A stretch of 11,900 nt of DNA from Nitrospira defluvii (GTDB taxonomy: Bacteria; Nitrospirota; Nitrospiria; Nitrospirales; Nitrospiraceae). The DNA is taken from positions 1-11,900 of the forward strand of contig JACQHN010000074.1 of assembly GCA_016199015.1 (NCBI GenBank), read 5' to 3'. A program made the translations under genes and the position numbers. The notes under the pieces were generated by a model, which made no database searches, was not told the origin of the DNA, and worked only from the letters and a program-made list of their open reading frames with translations. This document shows, in pieces, positions 1 to 8,100 of the stretch (position 1 is the stretch's first letter; every line of letters starts with the position of its first letter).

Positions 1-24
1 CACCGCATTTATTGGTGTTTTCAT
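1..24 (-). CDS. 5' end of a gene running off the left edge
   Basis: On the minus strand an ATG at 24-22 opens a frame reading MKTPINAV before the window ends. A GGGAGGAAG ribosome-binding site lies just upstream (about 32-40), with good spacing to the ATG, which is why I accept this start. Eight residues do not allow a functional call. The frame is continuous with the RND-pump fossil just upstream (no stop between them), so these codons could instead be the tail of that fused reading frame. Confidence 0.4.
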
Positions 25-228
25 GGTAGTCTTCCTCCCGTTTGGTTGTTGGTCTCTACGTTCAATGTCCCCCTTTTGAATTCTTCCTTGGAAATCCACT
101 TTCTTCACCTGTGTCTGCCAGCGCCAGATGGCAGAGATCGCGGCAATGACGATCAGCGTCAACAACATCGCTGAGGCCACACCGCCAACCATCGGTGCAG
201 CAAGCCGTTTCATCACATCCGCGCCGGT
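25..228 (-). pseudogene. C-terminal remnant of a CusA/CzcA-type RND metal efflux pump
   Basis: The minus strand from 228 reads TGADVMKRLAAPMVGG and continues into a hydrophobic helix (ASAMLLTLIVIAAISAIWRW). That is the characteristic last transmembrane segment of heavy-metal RND transporters (CusA/CzcA/SilA), inner-membrane subunits of tripartite copper, silver or cobalt-zinc-cadmium exporters of about 1,000 residues. Here only the last 40 or so residues survive. An in-frame TGA at 231-229 sits where the preceding transmembrane segment should be, and the sequence before it does not resemble the family. After the helix the frame runs about 30 residues without a stop into the MKTPINAV start at position 24, so the native stop is also gone. 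I read it as a fossil left by deletion. An intact small protein starting at ATG 213 is possible but less likely. Confidence 0.7.
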
Positions 229-321
229 TCACGTGGCCCAGCGCGAGTGTAACGCCCAGTCCATGGTTGACCCCTTTCGGCAAGGTCCGCCGCGACAGAG
301 ACCGGGATGTCGGTTCTTCTT

Positions 322-739
322 TCACGATGGTTTCTCCTCACGGTGATGGGGATTGAGTTCGATCGCCACACCGGCAGGCACCGCGAGGGATTGATGCACG
401 GTGCAGCCATGCGCCACCTTGAGGAGCCGCTCGCTTTGTTCGGCCGTGACGCGATGCGGCAAGTGAATCGCAAGTGTGATCTGGCCCACCCGATGCGGCT
501 GTTCCGCCATGGTCCATTCCGCCTCGACGCTCAACCCTTTGGTCGAGATCTGATGGGCGGTCGCAGTAGCGACCCACGAAATAACCCACACAACTGGCTA
601 GTGAACCGACGAAGAGTTCGACAGGACTCATGCCGGCATCCTGCCCGGCATCTTCGACCGGCTGATCGGTCACCACTCGGTGAGCACCGCTGATAATGTC
701 GTGGCGAGCCCCGCCATGGTATGCGGCTGTGAGTTTCAT
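322..739 (-). pseudogene. OsmC/Ohr-family protein, frameshifted
   Basis: OsmC-family proteins are small cytoplasmic thiol-dependent enzymes; characterised members reduce organic hydroperoxides with a pair of conserved cysteines. The N-terminal part runs from ATG 739 (ribosome-binding site GGAGGG just upstream) through MSPVELFVGSLASCVGYFV, with the first conserved cysteine at residue 50. It then slips frame. The C-terminal part continues in another frame as HQISTKGLSVEAEW and later AHGCTVHQSL, carrying the second conserved cysteine, to the stop at 322. Removing one base from the GGG at 555-557 (CCC on the coding strand) restores a continuous protein of about 138 residues, normal for the family. 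Both halves are well preserved, so the lesion is either very recent, a sequencing error, or a tolerated slip. The gene points away from the hicBA locus and towards the RND fossil. Confidence 0.8.
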
Positions 740-1066
740 GTCGCCCTCCTCGCACGTCGTTCGTGAAGCAATTCCGGAATCTGTTGACCTGTTGATCTGT
801 TGATTGTTCGGAATTCATCAGATCGACAGAATGTGCGCGGCCAAACCTCCACACAAACAATGTGTTAGGAGAGAGGGCCAGGAGGCGACGCCGACAGATC
901 GCCGCAACTGGCGAGAAAGACCCCGCCGAGAATCTGGTTACTGTCGCAAGACGCTACAGAGAAGAGAGACTACCAGGCTGTGGAAAAACTATTTAGGCAC
1001 AGCAGAAAATCGATGGCAGGCACGTCTGAGACAGAGGCGCGTGGCTGGCAAGAGGAGTGGGACGAG
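740..1066. other. Intergenic stretch without a recognisable gene
   Basis: Several short frames cross this stretch on both strands, but none has a believable start, domain or composition. It contains the upstream side of the osmC-like gene, an 8-bp tandem repeat (781-804), and a GC-mixed segment of unknown role leading to the hairpin at 1067. I see no tRNA, rRNA or known RNA motif in it. Confidence 0.5.
781..804. repeat. Three tandem copies of an 8-bp unit (CTGTTGAC/T)
   Basis: Three adjacent units read CTGTTGAC, CTGTTGAT and CTGTTGAT, preceded by ATTCCGGAAT and followed closely by TCGGAATTC. It lies about 40 bp upstream of the osmC-like start, so it may sit in that gene's regulatory region. 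No protein binding can be shown from sequence. Confidence 0.6.
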
Positions 1067-1143
1067 TTGATCTGGTTCATCTGGTCTGTCTGGTTCAACC
1101 AAATAAACGAGACAAACCAGAGAAACCAGATGAACCGGGTCAA
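1067..1143. repeat. Long imperfect inverted repeat (hairpin) upstream of hicB
   Basis: The left arm at 1067-1097 pairs with the right arm at 1113-1143. The core GGTTCATCTGGT on the left is matched exactly by ACCAGATGAACC on the right, with scattered mismatches outward and an A-rich loop. Each arm is itself built from repeated CTGGTT-like units. It ends a few bases before the putative hicB promoter. It could be a dispersed intergenic repeat, a transcription terminator for leftward or rightward transcripts, or an operator. Confidence 0.7.
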
Positions 1144-1150
1144 GCTTGCA

Positions 1151-1179
1151 GTGACAACTCATAAGGGGCTGGCTATACT
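1151..1179 (+). promoter_or_regulatory. Putative sigma70 promoter of hicBA
   Basis: GTGACA at 1151-1156 (five of six to TTGACA) and TATACT at 1174-1179 (five of six to TATAAT) are separated by 17 bp. The predicted start of transcription is near 1186, about 35 bp before the hicB start codon. Consensus match and spacing are the only evidence. Confidence 0.5.
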
Positions 1180-1221
1180 GCCACAGCGATTGCAGGCTCT
1201 GAACTGAGAGGTGACAGATCC

Positions 1222-1446
1222 ATGGCGAAGAACAGCTATACGGCAATTGTCGAAAAAGAGGGCGACCTATATGTGGCGCTCTGCCCCGAACTGGACGTGG
1301 CCAGCCAGGGAGCGACGATTGAGGGGGCGACAACCAATCTCAAAGAAGCGGTCGAATTGTTCCTTGAGTCTGCGGACGCGGTGGAAATCAAACGCCGGCT
1401 TCATACCGAGGTGTTTATCACGCGCTTCGAAGCGGCGCATGGGTAA
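1222..1446 (+). CDS. hicB: HicB-family antitoxin (short, single-domain)
   Basis: This 74-residue protein has the HicB (UPF0150) antitoxin fold signature: an N-terminal YTAIVEKEGDLYVALCPELDV strand-turn-strand section, the SQGATIEGATTNLKEAVELFLE helix region, and a short tail. HicB antitoxins bind and block HicA, an mRNA-cleaving toxin, and often repress their own operon. This short form has no obvious C-terminal helix-turn-helix or ribbon-helix-helix domain. ATG 1222 is chosen because GAGAGGTGA precedes it at ribosome-binding distance and the domain begins there. Its end overlaps the start of the hicA remnant by 8 bp, the usual translational coupling in hicBA or hicB-first loci. With hicA broken it is probably an orphan antitoxin. 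Confidence 0.88.
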   Translation: MAKNSYTAIVEKEGDLYVALCPELDVASQGATIEGATTNLKEAVELFLESADAVEIKRRLHTEVFITRFEAAHG

Positions 1447-1626
1447 ACTGCGCGTTCTTTCCGGCCGAGACGCCTGCAAGATTCTTGAAAAACACGGCTT
1501 CCCACGAGGTCAGGCGACGCGGGGACAGTCATAGTCCCGGTTTCTGATCACCCGGAACTCGCCATCGGCACGCTCCTTTCGATCATCCGGCAGAGCGGCA
1601 TCGCCCGCACGGAATTCGAGTCCTGA
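1439..1626 (+). pseudogene. hicA: HicA-family mRNA interferase toxin, broken
   Basis: HicA toxins are small (about 60-80 residue) double-stranded-RNA-binding-fold ribonucleases. The ATG at 1439 opens with MGKLRVLSGRDACKILEKHGF, a typical HicA N-terminus. After F21 (1499-1501) the frame shifts: HEVRRRG continues in the next frame from 1503. After 1523 a third frame from 1525 gives TVIVPVSDHPELAIGTLLS and ends ARTEFES at the stop 1624-1626, a typical HicA C-terminus. The GSHxxM segment that should join RRRG to TVIVPV, with the catalytic histidine, is missing, so roughly a dozen residues are deleted. The unshifted frame stops early at 1534. The toxin is therefore very unlikely to be active. Confidence 0.82.
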
Positions 1627-1676
1627 CACCAACCGCACAGCCTCCCCGCCGCATCGGTTTCCGCGCGTAGCGGCAC

Positions 1677-1712
1677 GGGGACTGGCTCCGCTTCCGAGCG
1701 GTGCCAGTCCCC
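1677..1712. repeat. GGGGACTGGC hairpin downstream of hicBA
   Basis: GGGGACTGGC (1677-1686) is mirrored by GCCAGTCCCC (1703-1712). Inside, CCGC pairs with GCGG after one mismatch, leaving a 6-nt loop, so the stem is about 14 paired bases. It sits about 50 bp after the hicA remnant and is followed by a mixed CT run, not a clean U-tract, so it may be a weak terminator. Related GGGAC...GTCCC hairpins lie at 8956-8992 and 9008-9040. Confidence 0.7.
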
Positions 1713-1880
1713 CTTCTTGTTCTCAGATGACCTAGAAAAACCATATATACCGGCTGCGCCCTCACCCTTTGCCGTCCGCCATCAGCTCTTCTCACCATGG
1801 GTGAAGGTGATTTCTCATGACGAAAAGGGTATCCTGCGGCGCAATCACCCTGCCGCCGTCGGTTGTCTAGGACCCCAAGA

Positions 1881-4535
1881 ATGGCCAAGAAAACAAAGCC
1901 TGCCGCAAAGACGAACCAGACGGCTCCCTATAAGCATCCTGAAGCCAAGAGCCTCATGCGGCCGGAAGTTGGCACGCAGGCGCAGTTCAAGAAGAAGAAA
2001 CTACCAAAGACCTACCGCTACGATTCGTCGCTCGCGCCGGCGCTCGACTGGGATGCCACGAATCCCGCCCGCGAGCAAGGCGAGACGCTCATCAAGCAAG
2101 TCCTCGACGCGAAGAGCCTCGAAGAAGCCAAGACTGCCGCATCAAAGCTCAAGAGTCTGAGCAAACCTTTCCTCAACTGGGCAGGCAAGGCCGAGCGGCT
2201 GTCGTTCGATGTTCCGACGTTGCCGCTTTTTATCCACGAACGGCTCTCCACCAAAGCCATCATCGAAACGCTGGCCGGACATAAGACCGACAAGCAAGAG
2301 GATATGTTCGCCCTGTTCGGCGATCCCCAGCATTCGATTACCGATCAAGTCCTCAAGGCCTACGAGTATCAGGACAACTGGACAAACCGAATGGTCCTGG
2401 GTGATTCGCTCGTCGTCATGAACTCGCTGCTGCACTACGAAGGTCTTGGTGGTCAAGTCCAGATGATCTACATGGACCCTCCGTACGGGGTGAAGTTCGG
2501 GAGCAACTTCCAGCCCTTCGTCCGCAAGCGGGATGTGTCTCACAACGACGACGAGGACATGACCCGTGAGCCAGAAATGGTCCAGGCTTATCGCGACACG
2601 TGGGAGTTGGGATTACACTCCTACCTGACCTATCTGCGCGACCGGTTGCTTCTTGCCCGCGATCTCCTGACACCCAGCGGGAGCATCTTCGTCCAGATTA
2701 GCGACGAAAACCTGCATCATGTGCGGGAAGTCATGGATGAGGTGTTCGGGGCGGAGAATTTCGTAGTCATCGTCGCATATCGACGACTTGGAATGATGAT
2801 AGGCGAAACCATCACATCATCAGCGCACTATCTGATTTGGTACGCACGAGACAAGGATCGGATGAAGCTTCGCAAAGTGTTCGAGCGGCAGATTGCTGGT
2901 GTCGGATCCGGAGACCATTATACCCAACTCGAGAACACGAAGACTGCCGAAACGCGAGTGATGACTGCGGAAGAAAAGGCTAATGCCAATCTGATTCCTG
3001 AGAGCTGGAAAGCATTTCAGCTGGTTAGCCTTGCAACAGGTGGCTATCGACCTAACACAACGATCAATTATGAATTTGAAAAAAGGGTTTACCATCCTGG
3101 CCCAAACAAATGCTGGCGGACGACAAAGGAGGGGCTTGATCGCTTAGCATCCGAGCATCGTATTATGAAGGCCGGGAACACTCTTCGCTATAAACAATTC
3201 CTCGAAGATTTTCCGCTAACTGAAATGACTACTATTTGGGACGATACGGCCAGAGATCCAGAGAATTTCTATGTCGTACAAACACCATCGAATGTGATCC
3301 AACGCTGCCTCCTCATGACCACCGACCCTGGCGACCTGGTGCTTGACCCCACCTGTGGGAGCGGCACGACAGCCTATGTCGCGGAGCAATGGGGCAGGCG
3401 CTGGATAACAGCCGACACAAGCCGAGTCCCGCTCGCACTGGCTCGACAGCGGCTCCTTACCGCCACTTTCCCCTGGTATGACCTGAAAGATAACAACCGC
3501 GGGCCAGCGGGCGGCTTCACATACAAACGCAAGCAGAACAAGAAGGGCGAAGAGGTTGGCGGCATCGTCCCGCACGTCACCCTCAAGTCCATCGCTAATA
3601 ACGAGCCGCCGGCTGAAGAAGTACTGGTAGATCGGCCGGAACAACAAAACGGCATCACGCGCGTGACCGGCCCCTTCTGTTTCGAAGCGACGATTCCCAC
3701 GCCGGTTGATTGGGAGGGTGATGGGATCGAGGATTCGGGGGCGATTTCAGCCGAAGCCTACGGCTCGTTCGTGGACCGGATGCTGGAAGTGCTCCGCAAG
3801 AGTCCAGTGTTGCGGCTGGAAGGGAACAAGACTGTTACGTTGAAGAATATCCGCCCGCCTGCGAAGACGCTGTCCCTCTCTGCCGAGGCGCTGATCGCCA
3901 ATGGCCAGGAGAAACCGGCTGCGTTTGTATTCGGGCCAGAGAATGGTGCTGTCAGCGAGAAACTGGTCTATGAAGCCGCGCGCGAGGCCCACGCGAAGAA
4001 GTACACCCATCTCTATGTGGTTGGCTTTGCCATCCAGCCCAATGCTCGCACGCTCGTGGAAAAGTGCGCCGATGTGATGGGCGTCCCTGCCACCTATGTT
4101 CAGGCGACACCGGACTTGATGATGGGCGATCTGCTCAAGAATATGCGGTCAAGCCAGATATTCAGCGTCTGCGGCCAACCGGAAATCAAGGTCATGCGCA
4201 ATAAAGAGAAGCAGTACCAAGTCGAGCTGCTTGGCCTGGACGTGTTCGATCCCATCACCATGGAGGTGACGCATCGAAGCGGGGCCGATGTACCGGCCTG
4301 GTTCCTGGATACGGATTACAACGACCTCTGCTTCCATGTGTCCCAAGCGTTCTTCCCCCGCACCAGCGCTTGGGACAATCTCAAGAAAGCTCTCAAGGGT
4401 GAGTACGAGGAAAGTGTGTGGGATCACTTGTCGGGCACAACCAGCGCCCCGTTCGAGGCAGGCGAGCATAAGCAGATTGCGGTGAAAGTGATCGATGATC
4501 GGGGGAATGAATTGCTGGTGGTGAGGAAGCTGTGA
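1881..4535 (+). CDS. Type III-like site-specific DNA methyltransferase (Mod), adenine-N6
   Basis: This 884-residue protein transfers methyl from S-adenosylmethionine to an adenine in its recognition site and protects host DNA from the Res partner. It has the N6-adenine/N4-cytosine methyltransferase layout of the beta class: catalytic motif IV DPPYG at residues 199-203, then a target-recognition region (about 300-470), then the AdoMet-binding motif DPTCGSGTT at 489-497. A basic lysine-rich N-terminus and a roughly 350-residue C-terminal extension make it longer than classical Mod proteins (about 600-700); I infer that the extension contacts Res. ATG 1881 is chosen over the upstream TTG at 1863 because TAGGA at 1868-1872 is well spaced for it. 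The recognition region (about 2770-3290) is noticeably AT-richer than its flanks. The small DUF4258/zinc-finger pair and then res follow on the same strand. Confidence 0.9.
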   Translation: MAKKTKPAAKTNQTAPYKHPEAKSLMRPEVGTQAQFKKKKLPKTYRYDSSLAPALDWDATNPAREQGETLIKQVLDAKSLEEAKTAASKLKSLSKPFLNWAGKAERLSFDVPTLPLFIHERLSTKAIIETLAGHKTDKQEDMFALFGDPQHSITDQVLKAYEYQDNWTNRMVLGDSLVVMNSLLHYEGLGGQVQMIYMDPPYGVKFGSNFQPFVRKRDVSHNDDEDMTREPEMVQAYRDTWELGLHSYLTYLRDRLLLARDLLTPSGSIFVQISDENLHHVREVMDEVFGAENFVVIVAYRRLGMMIGETITSSAHYLIWYARDKDRMKLRKVFERQIAGVGSGDHYTQLENTKTAETRVMTAEEKANANLIPESWKAFQLVSLATGGYRPNTTINYEFEKRVYHPGPNKCWRTTKEGLDRLASEHRIMKAGNTLRYKQFLEDFPLTEMTTIWDDTARDPENFYVVQTPSNVIQRCLLMTTDPGDLVLDPTCGSGTTAYVAEQWGRRWITADTSRVPLALARQRLLTATFPWYDLKDNNRGPAGGFTYKRKQNKKGEEVGGIVPHVTLKSIANNEPPAEEVLVDRPEQQNGITRVTGPFCFEATIPTPVDWEGDGIEDSGAISAEAYGSFVDRMLEVLRKSPVLRLEGNKTVTLKNIRPPAKTLSLSAEALIANGQEKPAAFVFGPENGAVSEKLVYEAAREAHAKKYTHLYVVGFAIQPNARTLVEKCADVMGVPATYVQATPDLMMGDLLKNMRSSQIFSVCGQPEIKVMRNKEKQYQVELLGLDVFDPITMEVTHRSGADVPAWFLDTDYNDLCFHVSQAFFPRTSAWDNLKKALKGEYEESVWDHLSGTTSAPFEAGEHKQIAVKVIDDRGNELLVVRKL

Positions 4536-4650
4536 AGATACGCGACCTGAGGACTAGTTTCTACTGGTCAGCGGGCGTATCATTCCGGAGGATCCGCTCA
4601 GCTTTATCCAGCGTTGCATACGAGAGCGACGGATACTGTGGACGTATCAT

Positions 4651-4908
4651 GTGCAAATGCGGTTGAGGGGCCGAACGATTCGTCGAGAAGCCCTTTTGCG
4701 CGCCGTAGAGACCTACGAGATCATTGAGCCGTACCCGGACGACAAGTATTTGCCGAGTTATTTGGTTCTGTGTCATTCAGACGAAGGGGCAGCGCATCTC
4801 CACATTGCGACGGATGTAGTGGGTGACAATGTCCGAATCGTGACGGTCTATCGTCCGAGTCCTCGTGAGTGGGAACAAGATTTCAAAACCAGGAGGAAGA
4901 ACCCATGA
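4651..4908 (+). CDS. DUF4258-domain protein, putative toxin of a TA pair
   Basis: The protein is at least 85 residues and matches DUF4258 in style: YEIIEPYPDDKYLPSYLVL, then an AHLHIATDVVGDNVRIVTVY section and a PSPREWEQDFKTRRK tail. DUF4258 proteins are small, uncharacterised, and often encoded just before a YgiT-type zinc-finger protein; the pair is widely suspected to be a toxin-antitoxin module. The start is uncertain. GTG 4651 is the first conventional start, but the same frame is open from 4558 and its upstream codons read PLSFIQRCIRERRILWTYHV, which looks like the true N-terminal part of this family. CTG 4564, with CTGAGGA upstream, or a rare ATC/ATT start, could begin the full-length protein. 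Its TGA overlaps the next gene's ATG (ATGA at 4905-4908), indicating coupled translation. Confidence 0.72.
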   Translation: MQMRLRGRTIRREALLRAVETYEIIEPYPDDKYLPSYLVLCHSDEGAAHLHIATDVVGDNVRIVTVYRPSPREWEQDFKTRRKNP

Positions 4909-5126
4909 GGTGCCGAGTCTGTGGAGGGCTTATGCAACGGGGGGTGACAGACCTGCCTTTCAAGCAGAGCGACCGGTCTATTGTTGTGATCAAGAACCTA
5001 CCCGTCCTGCTCTGTGAAAACTGCACCGAATATTCCGTCGAAGATCCCGTCATGGCGACCGTCGAGCAGATTCTCGATGCGGCGGATGAGGCTGCCGAAC
5101 TCAGTGTTGTCAAATACGCTGCCTGA
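4905..5126 (+). CDS. YgiT-type (MqsA-like) zinc-finger protein, putative antitoxin
   Basis: This 73-residue protein has two CxxC pairs, CRVCGG near residues 3-6 and CENC near the middle. They match the zinc-binding N-terminal domain of MqsA/YgiT antitoxins. The middle reads VIKNLPVLLCENCTEYSVEDPV, a conserved feature of this family, followed by a short helix containing ILDAADEAAEL. It lacks the C-terminal helix-turn-helix domain of full-length MqsA, so it may neutralise its partner without binding DNA strongly. ATG 4905 is chosen because AGGAGG sits at 4891-4896 and the first CxxC starts at once. It overlaps the DUF4258 gene by 4 bp and ends 23 bp before res. The pair being toxin and antitoxin is inferred from family and order. 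Confidence 0.82.
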   Translation: MRCRVCGGLMQRGVTDLPFKQSDRSIVVIKNLPVLLCENCTEYSVEDPVMATVEQILDAADEAAELSVVKYAA

Positions 5127-5149
5127 GAAAGAGTCTTCCCTCTTCGGCT

Positions 5150-8100
5150 ATGAGCGCCTACGAAGTCCCCGACCCCATTCTCAATTCTCCGTTCGACGAA
5201 CCCATCGAACATTGGCATATCGTGGAAGGTGAGCAGCCGGAGCGGCGGCCTGGTCGCCGTCCGGCGATGTATTTCTATCGCGATCCGAAAGCCAAACCGG
5301 ACACGGAAGCCGGTCGCGTGGTCGGCACCGCCATCGAACTGAAGCTCGTGAACCGTATTCGCGCACAGGTGAAGAAGTGGCGGCTAGATGGCTACCCCGG
5401 TGTCACGAGAACGACCCATGAGCTGCTGCAGTGGTGGCGGCGAGATGGACGAGCGCAGCGTCTGTTTTTCGCACAACTCGATGCGGTTGAAACGATCATC
5501 TTTCTCGTTGAGGCTCGTGGAGATTTGCGTCAAGGAATTGATGTGCCGCAAGAGGAGATCAGTGCTGACAAACGTGCGCAAGGCTTCACTGGATTTCGGC
5601 GGTATGCGAGCAAGATGGCGACAGGGTCCGGGAAGACCACTGTGATGGGTATGTTGGCTGCGTGGAGCATTCTCAATAAGGTCAACGACCGAAGCGACGC
5701 GCGATTCTCTGACGTCGTGTTAGTGGTGTGTCCCAACGTGACGATTCGTAATCGCCTTCGGGAACTGGCTCCTGAAGGAGGAGAAGCGAGTCTGTATCGC
5801 ACTCGCGATCTCGTTCCGTCTCACCTTATGCCGCTACTCACACAAGGTCGAGTCCTTGTCACCAACTGGCATGTATTCGAACCCCAAGCGATTCAAACAG
5901 GCGGTGTTGGCGCGCGGGTGACCAAGGTAGGGGTGGAGGTGCGCACAAGAGAGACCATCACCATCAGCTCGAAGACCACGACGGCCCGCGGTACACGCTA
6001 TCTCACGTTGGAAGATTTTGAGCGCCAGGTTGCTGCCGGCCTGCTGACGGTGCTTGGTGAAGAGCGAGAGAAAGATGGAACTTTAAAAAAGGTCAGCGTT
6101 GAATCGAGGCGCTATGTCGAAAGCGATACGGCTCTCGTGAATCGCGTTCTTGGCCGCGAAGTGGGGGGAAAGCAGAACATCCTCGTGATGAATGATGAAG
6201 CGCATCATGCCTATCGTATCGTGCGTGAGGAACGCGAGGAGAATGAGGACGACCTCTTTGGAGAAGACGAAGAAGCCGAAGATTTTTTCAAAGAAGCGAC
6301 GGTCTGGATTAATGGGCTAGATCGTGTTCAGAAACTACGGGGCATTAACATCTGTCTGGATCTGTCCGCCACTCCGTACTTTCTCGGTCGAGTCGGTCAG
6401 GACACCAATCGGCCATTTCCGTGGGTGGTGAGCGACTTCGGACTCATCGATGCGATTGAGTCGGGCTTGGTGAAAATCCCCCAGCTTGCTGTTCGTGATG
6501 CGACCGGCAAAGAGATTCCAGGTTACTTCAACATCTGGCACTGGATTTTGCCACAGCTTACTCCGGCCGAACGCGGCGGGAAAAAGGCAAGTCCCAAGCC
6601 TGAGGCCATTCTCAAGTATGCCCATCATCCTATCGCGATGTTGGGTGGCCTATGGGAGAAAGAACGGGACGAGTGGGTGTCCCATCGCGATGATCCACGC
6701 CCGCCAGTGTTTATTTTGGTGTGTAAGAACACTCAGATTGCCAAGGTTCTCTACGAATGGCTGGCGGAAGATAAGGCGCCGACTGGGATTCCGCCTGTGA
6801 AGATCGAAGGATTTAGGAATAATGGTCGTCAGAATACTATCCGGGTAGATTCCAAAGTGGTCCATGAGTCGGATTCCGGTGAAGCGAAGAATGACGAAGT
6901 CCGCTGGATGCGATTCACGCTCGATACGGTGGGGAAGATTGCTTGGCCAGCGGATCGGCTTGGGCGGCCTCTCTATCCAGAAGGCTTCAAGGAGTTGGCC
7001 GGCAAGCTGGGACGTCTAGACCATCCACCAGGGCGTGATGTGCGGTGCATTATCAGTGTGGGCATGCTTACGGAAGGATGGGACTGTAACACGGTGACAC
7101 ACATCATCGGTCTTCGTCCTTTCATGTCGCAATTACTCTGCGAGCAGGTGGTGGGACGAGGATTGAGACGAGCCAACTATGACGTTGGTTCCAACGGCAA
7201 GCTTACAGAGGAAGTGGCGAAGGTTTTTGGTGTTCCATTTGAAGTGATTCCGTTCAAGGCCAATCCGCAAGGTCAGCCGCCGCCGCGCGTCAAACGCTAT
7301 CATGTGCACGCCATCCCGGCGAAGGCACAGTTTGAAATTACGTACCCGCGTGTTGAAGGCTATACCCAAGCCATTCGCAATCGGGTGACGGTGGACTGGG
7401 GGACGGTTCCCTCCCTCGTCTTGGAGCCAGGCCGGATACCGCCTGAGGTTGAGGTGAAAGGACTCCATGCCACCACAAGAGGCAAGCTTACTCTCAGTGG
7501 CCCCGGCCGAGTGGATGAAGTCAATCTAGATGAATTTCGCGCGAAGCGCCGTATGCAGGAGCTGGTGTTTGATCTCGCCAAAACGGTCGCGCGAGAGTAT
7601 GCCGCTCAGAAGCAGTGCACGATTCCTCCGCACAAACTTTTCCCCCAGCTTGTGAATATCATCCAGCTGTACCTTGATAAGAAAATCGAGGCTCGACCAC
7701 CGTCTGACAAGAAAGATCTCTTTCTCGCTCCGTACTATGGATGGGTCGTTGAACGGTTATTGGAAGCCATTCGGCCCGACACCACGCAGGGGGAAGCTCC
7801 GGAAATTCCTCGGTACGAAGCGACTCGAGGACCAGGCTCTACCGGGGACGTGGATTTTTGGACGAGTCGTGATGTGCGTGAGGTAAATAAGTCTCATCTC
7901 AACTACGTGGTGGCGGACACCAAGCAATGGGAACAATCGGCGACCTATTACCTGGACAAGGATAGGGCTGTCGAGGCATTTGTCAAAAACTCCGGGCTCG
8001 GGTTCGCGATTCCATACTTACACAATGGGCAGATGCACGACTATGTGCCGGATTTCATCGTTCGACTTACTGGTGAGTCTGCTTGTCACCTAATTTTGGA

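Noticed and set aside
62..325. Open frame on the minus strand, 87 codons
   Set aside because: It overlaps the RND fossil in another frame, which carries clear family sequence; this frame has low-complexity arginine/cysteine composition.
804..1207. Overlapping plus-strand frames in the 740-1220 gap
   Set aside because: Charged, repetitive composition, no ribosome-binding site, and one of them runs through the hairpin at 1067-1143.
1717..1749. TTGTTC ... TATATA as a mod promoter
   Set aside because: The spacing is about 21 bp, too long for a confident sigma70 call.
1989..2000. AAGAAGAAG run in mod, considered as a phase-variation repeat
   Set aside because: Only three triplet copies; triplet changes would not shift the frame, and it is too short to slip often.
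1717..2160. 147-codon plus-strand frame overlapping the start of mod
   Set aside because: Arginine/serine-rich shadow of the mod reading frame; the Mod N-terminus explains the same bases better.
1867..4535. CRISPR array or classic phage/integrase signature near the defence cassette
   Set aside because: No spaced direct repeats, integrase, or attachment-site pair were visible anywhere in the window.
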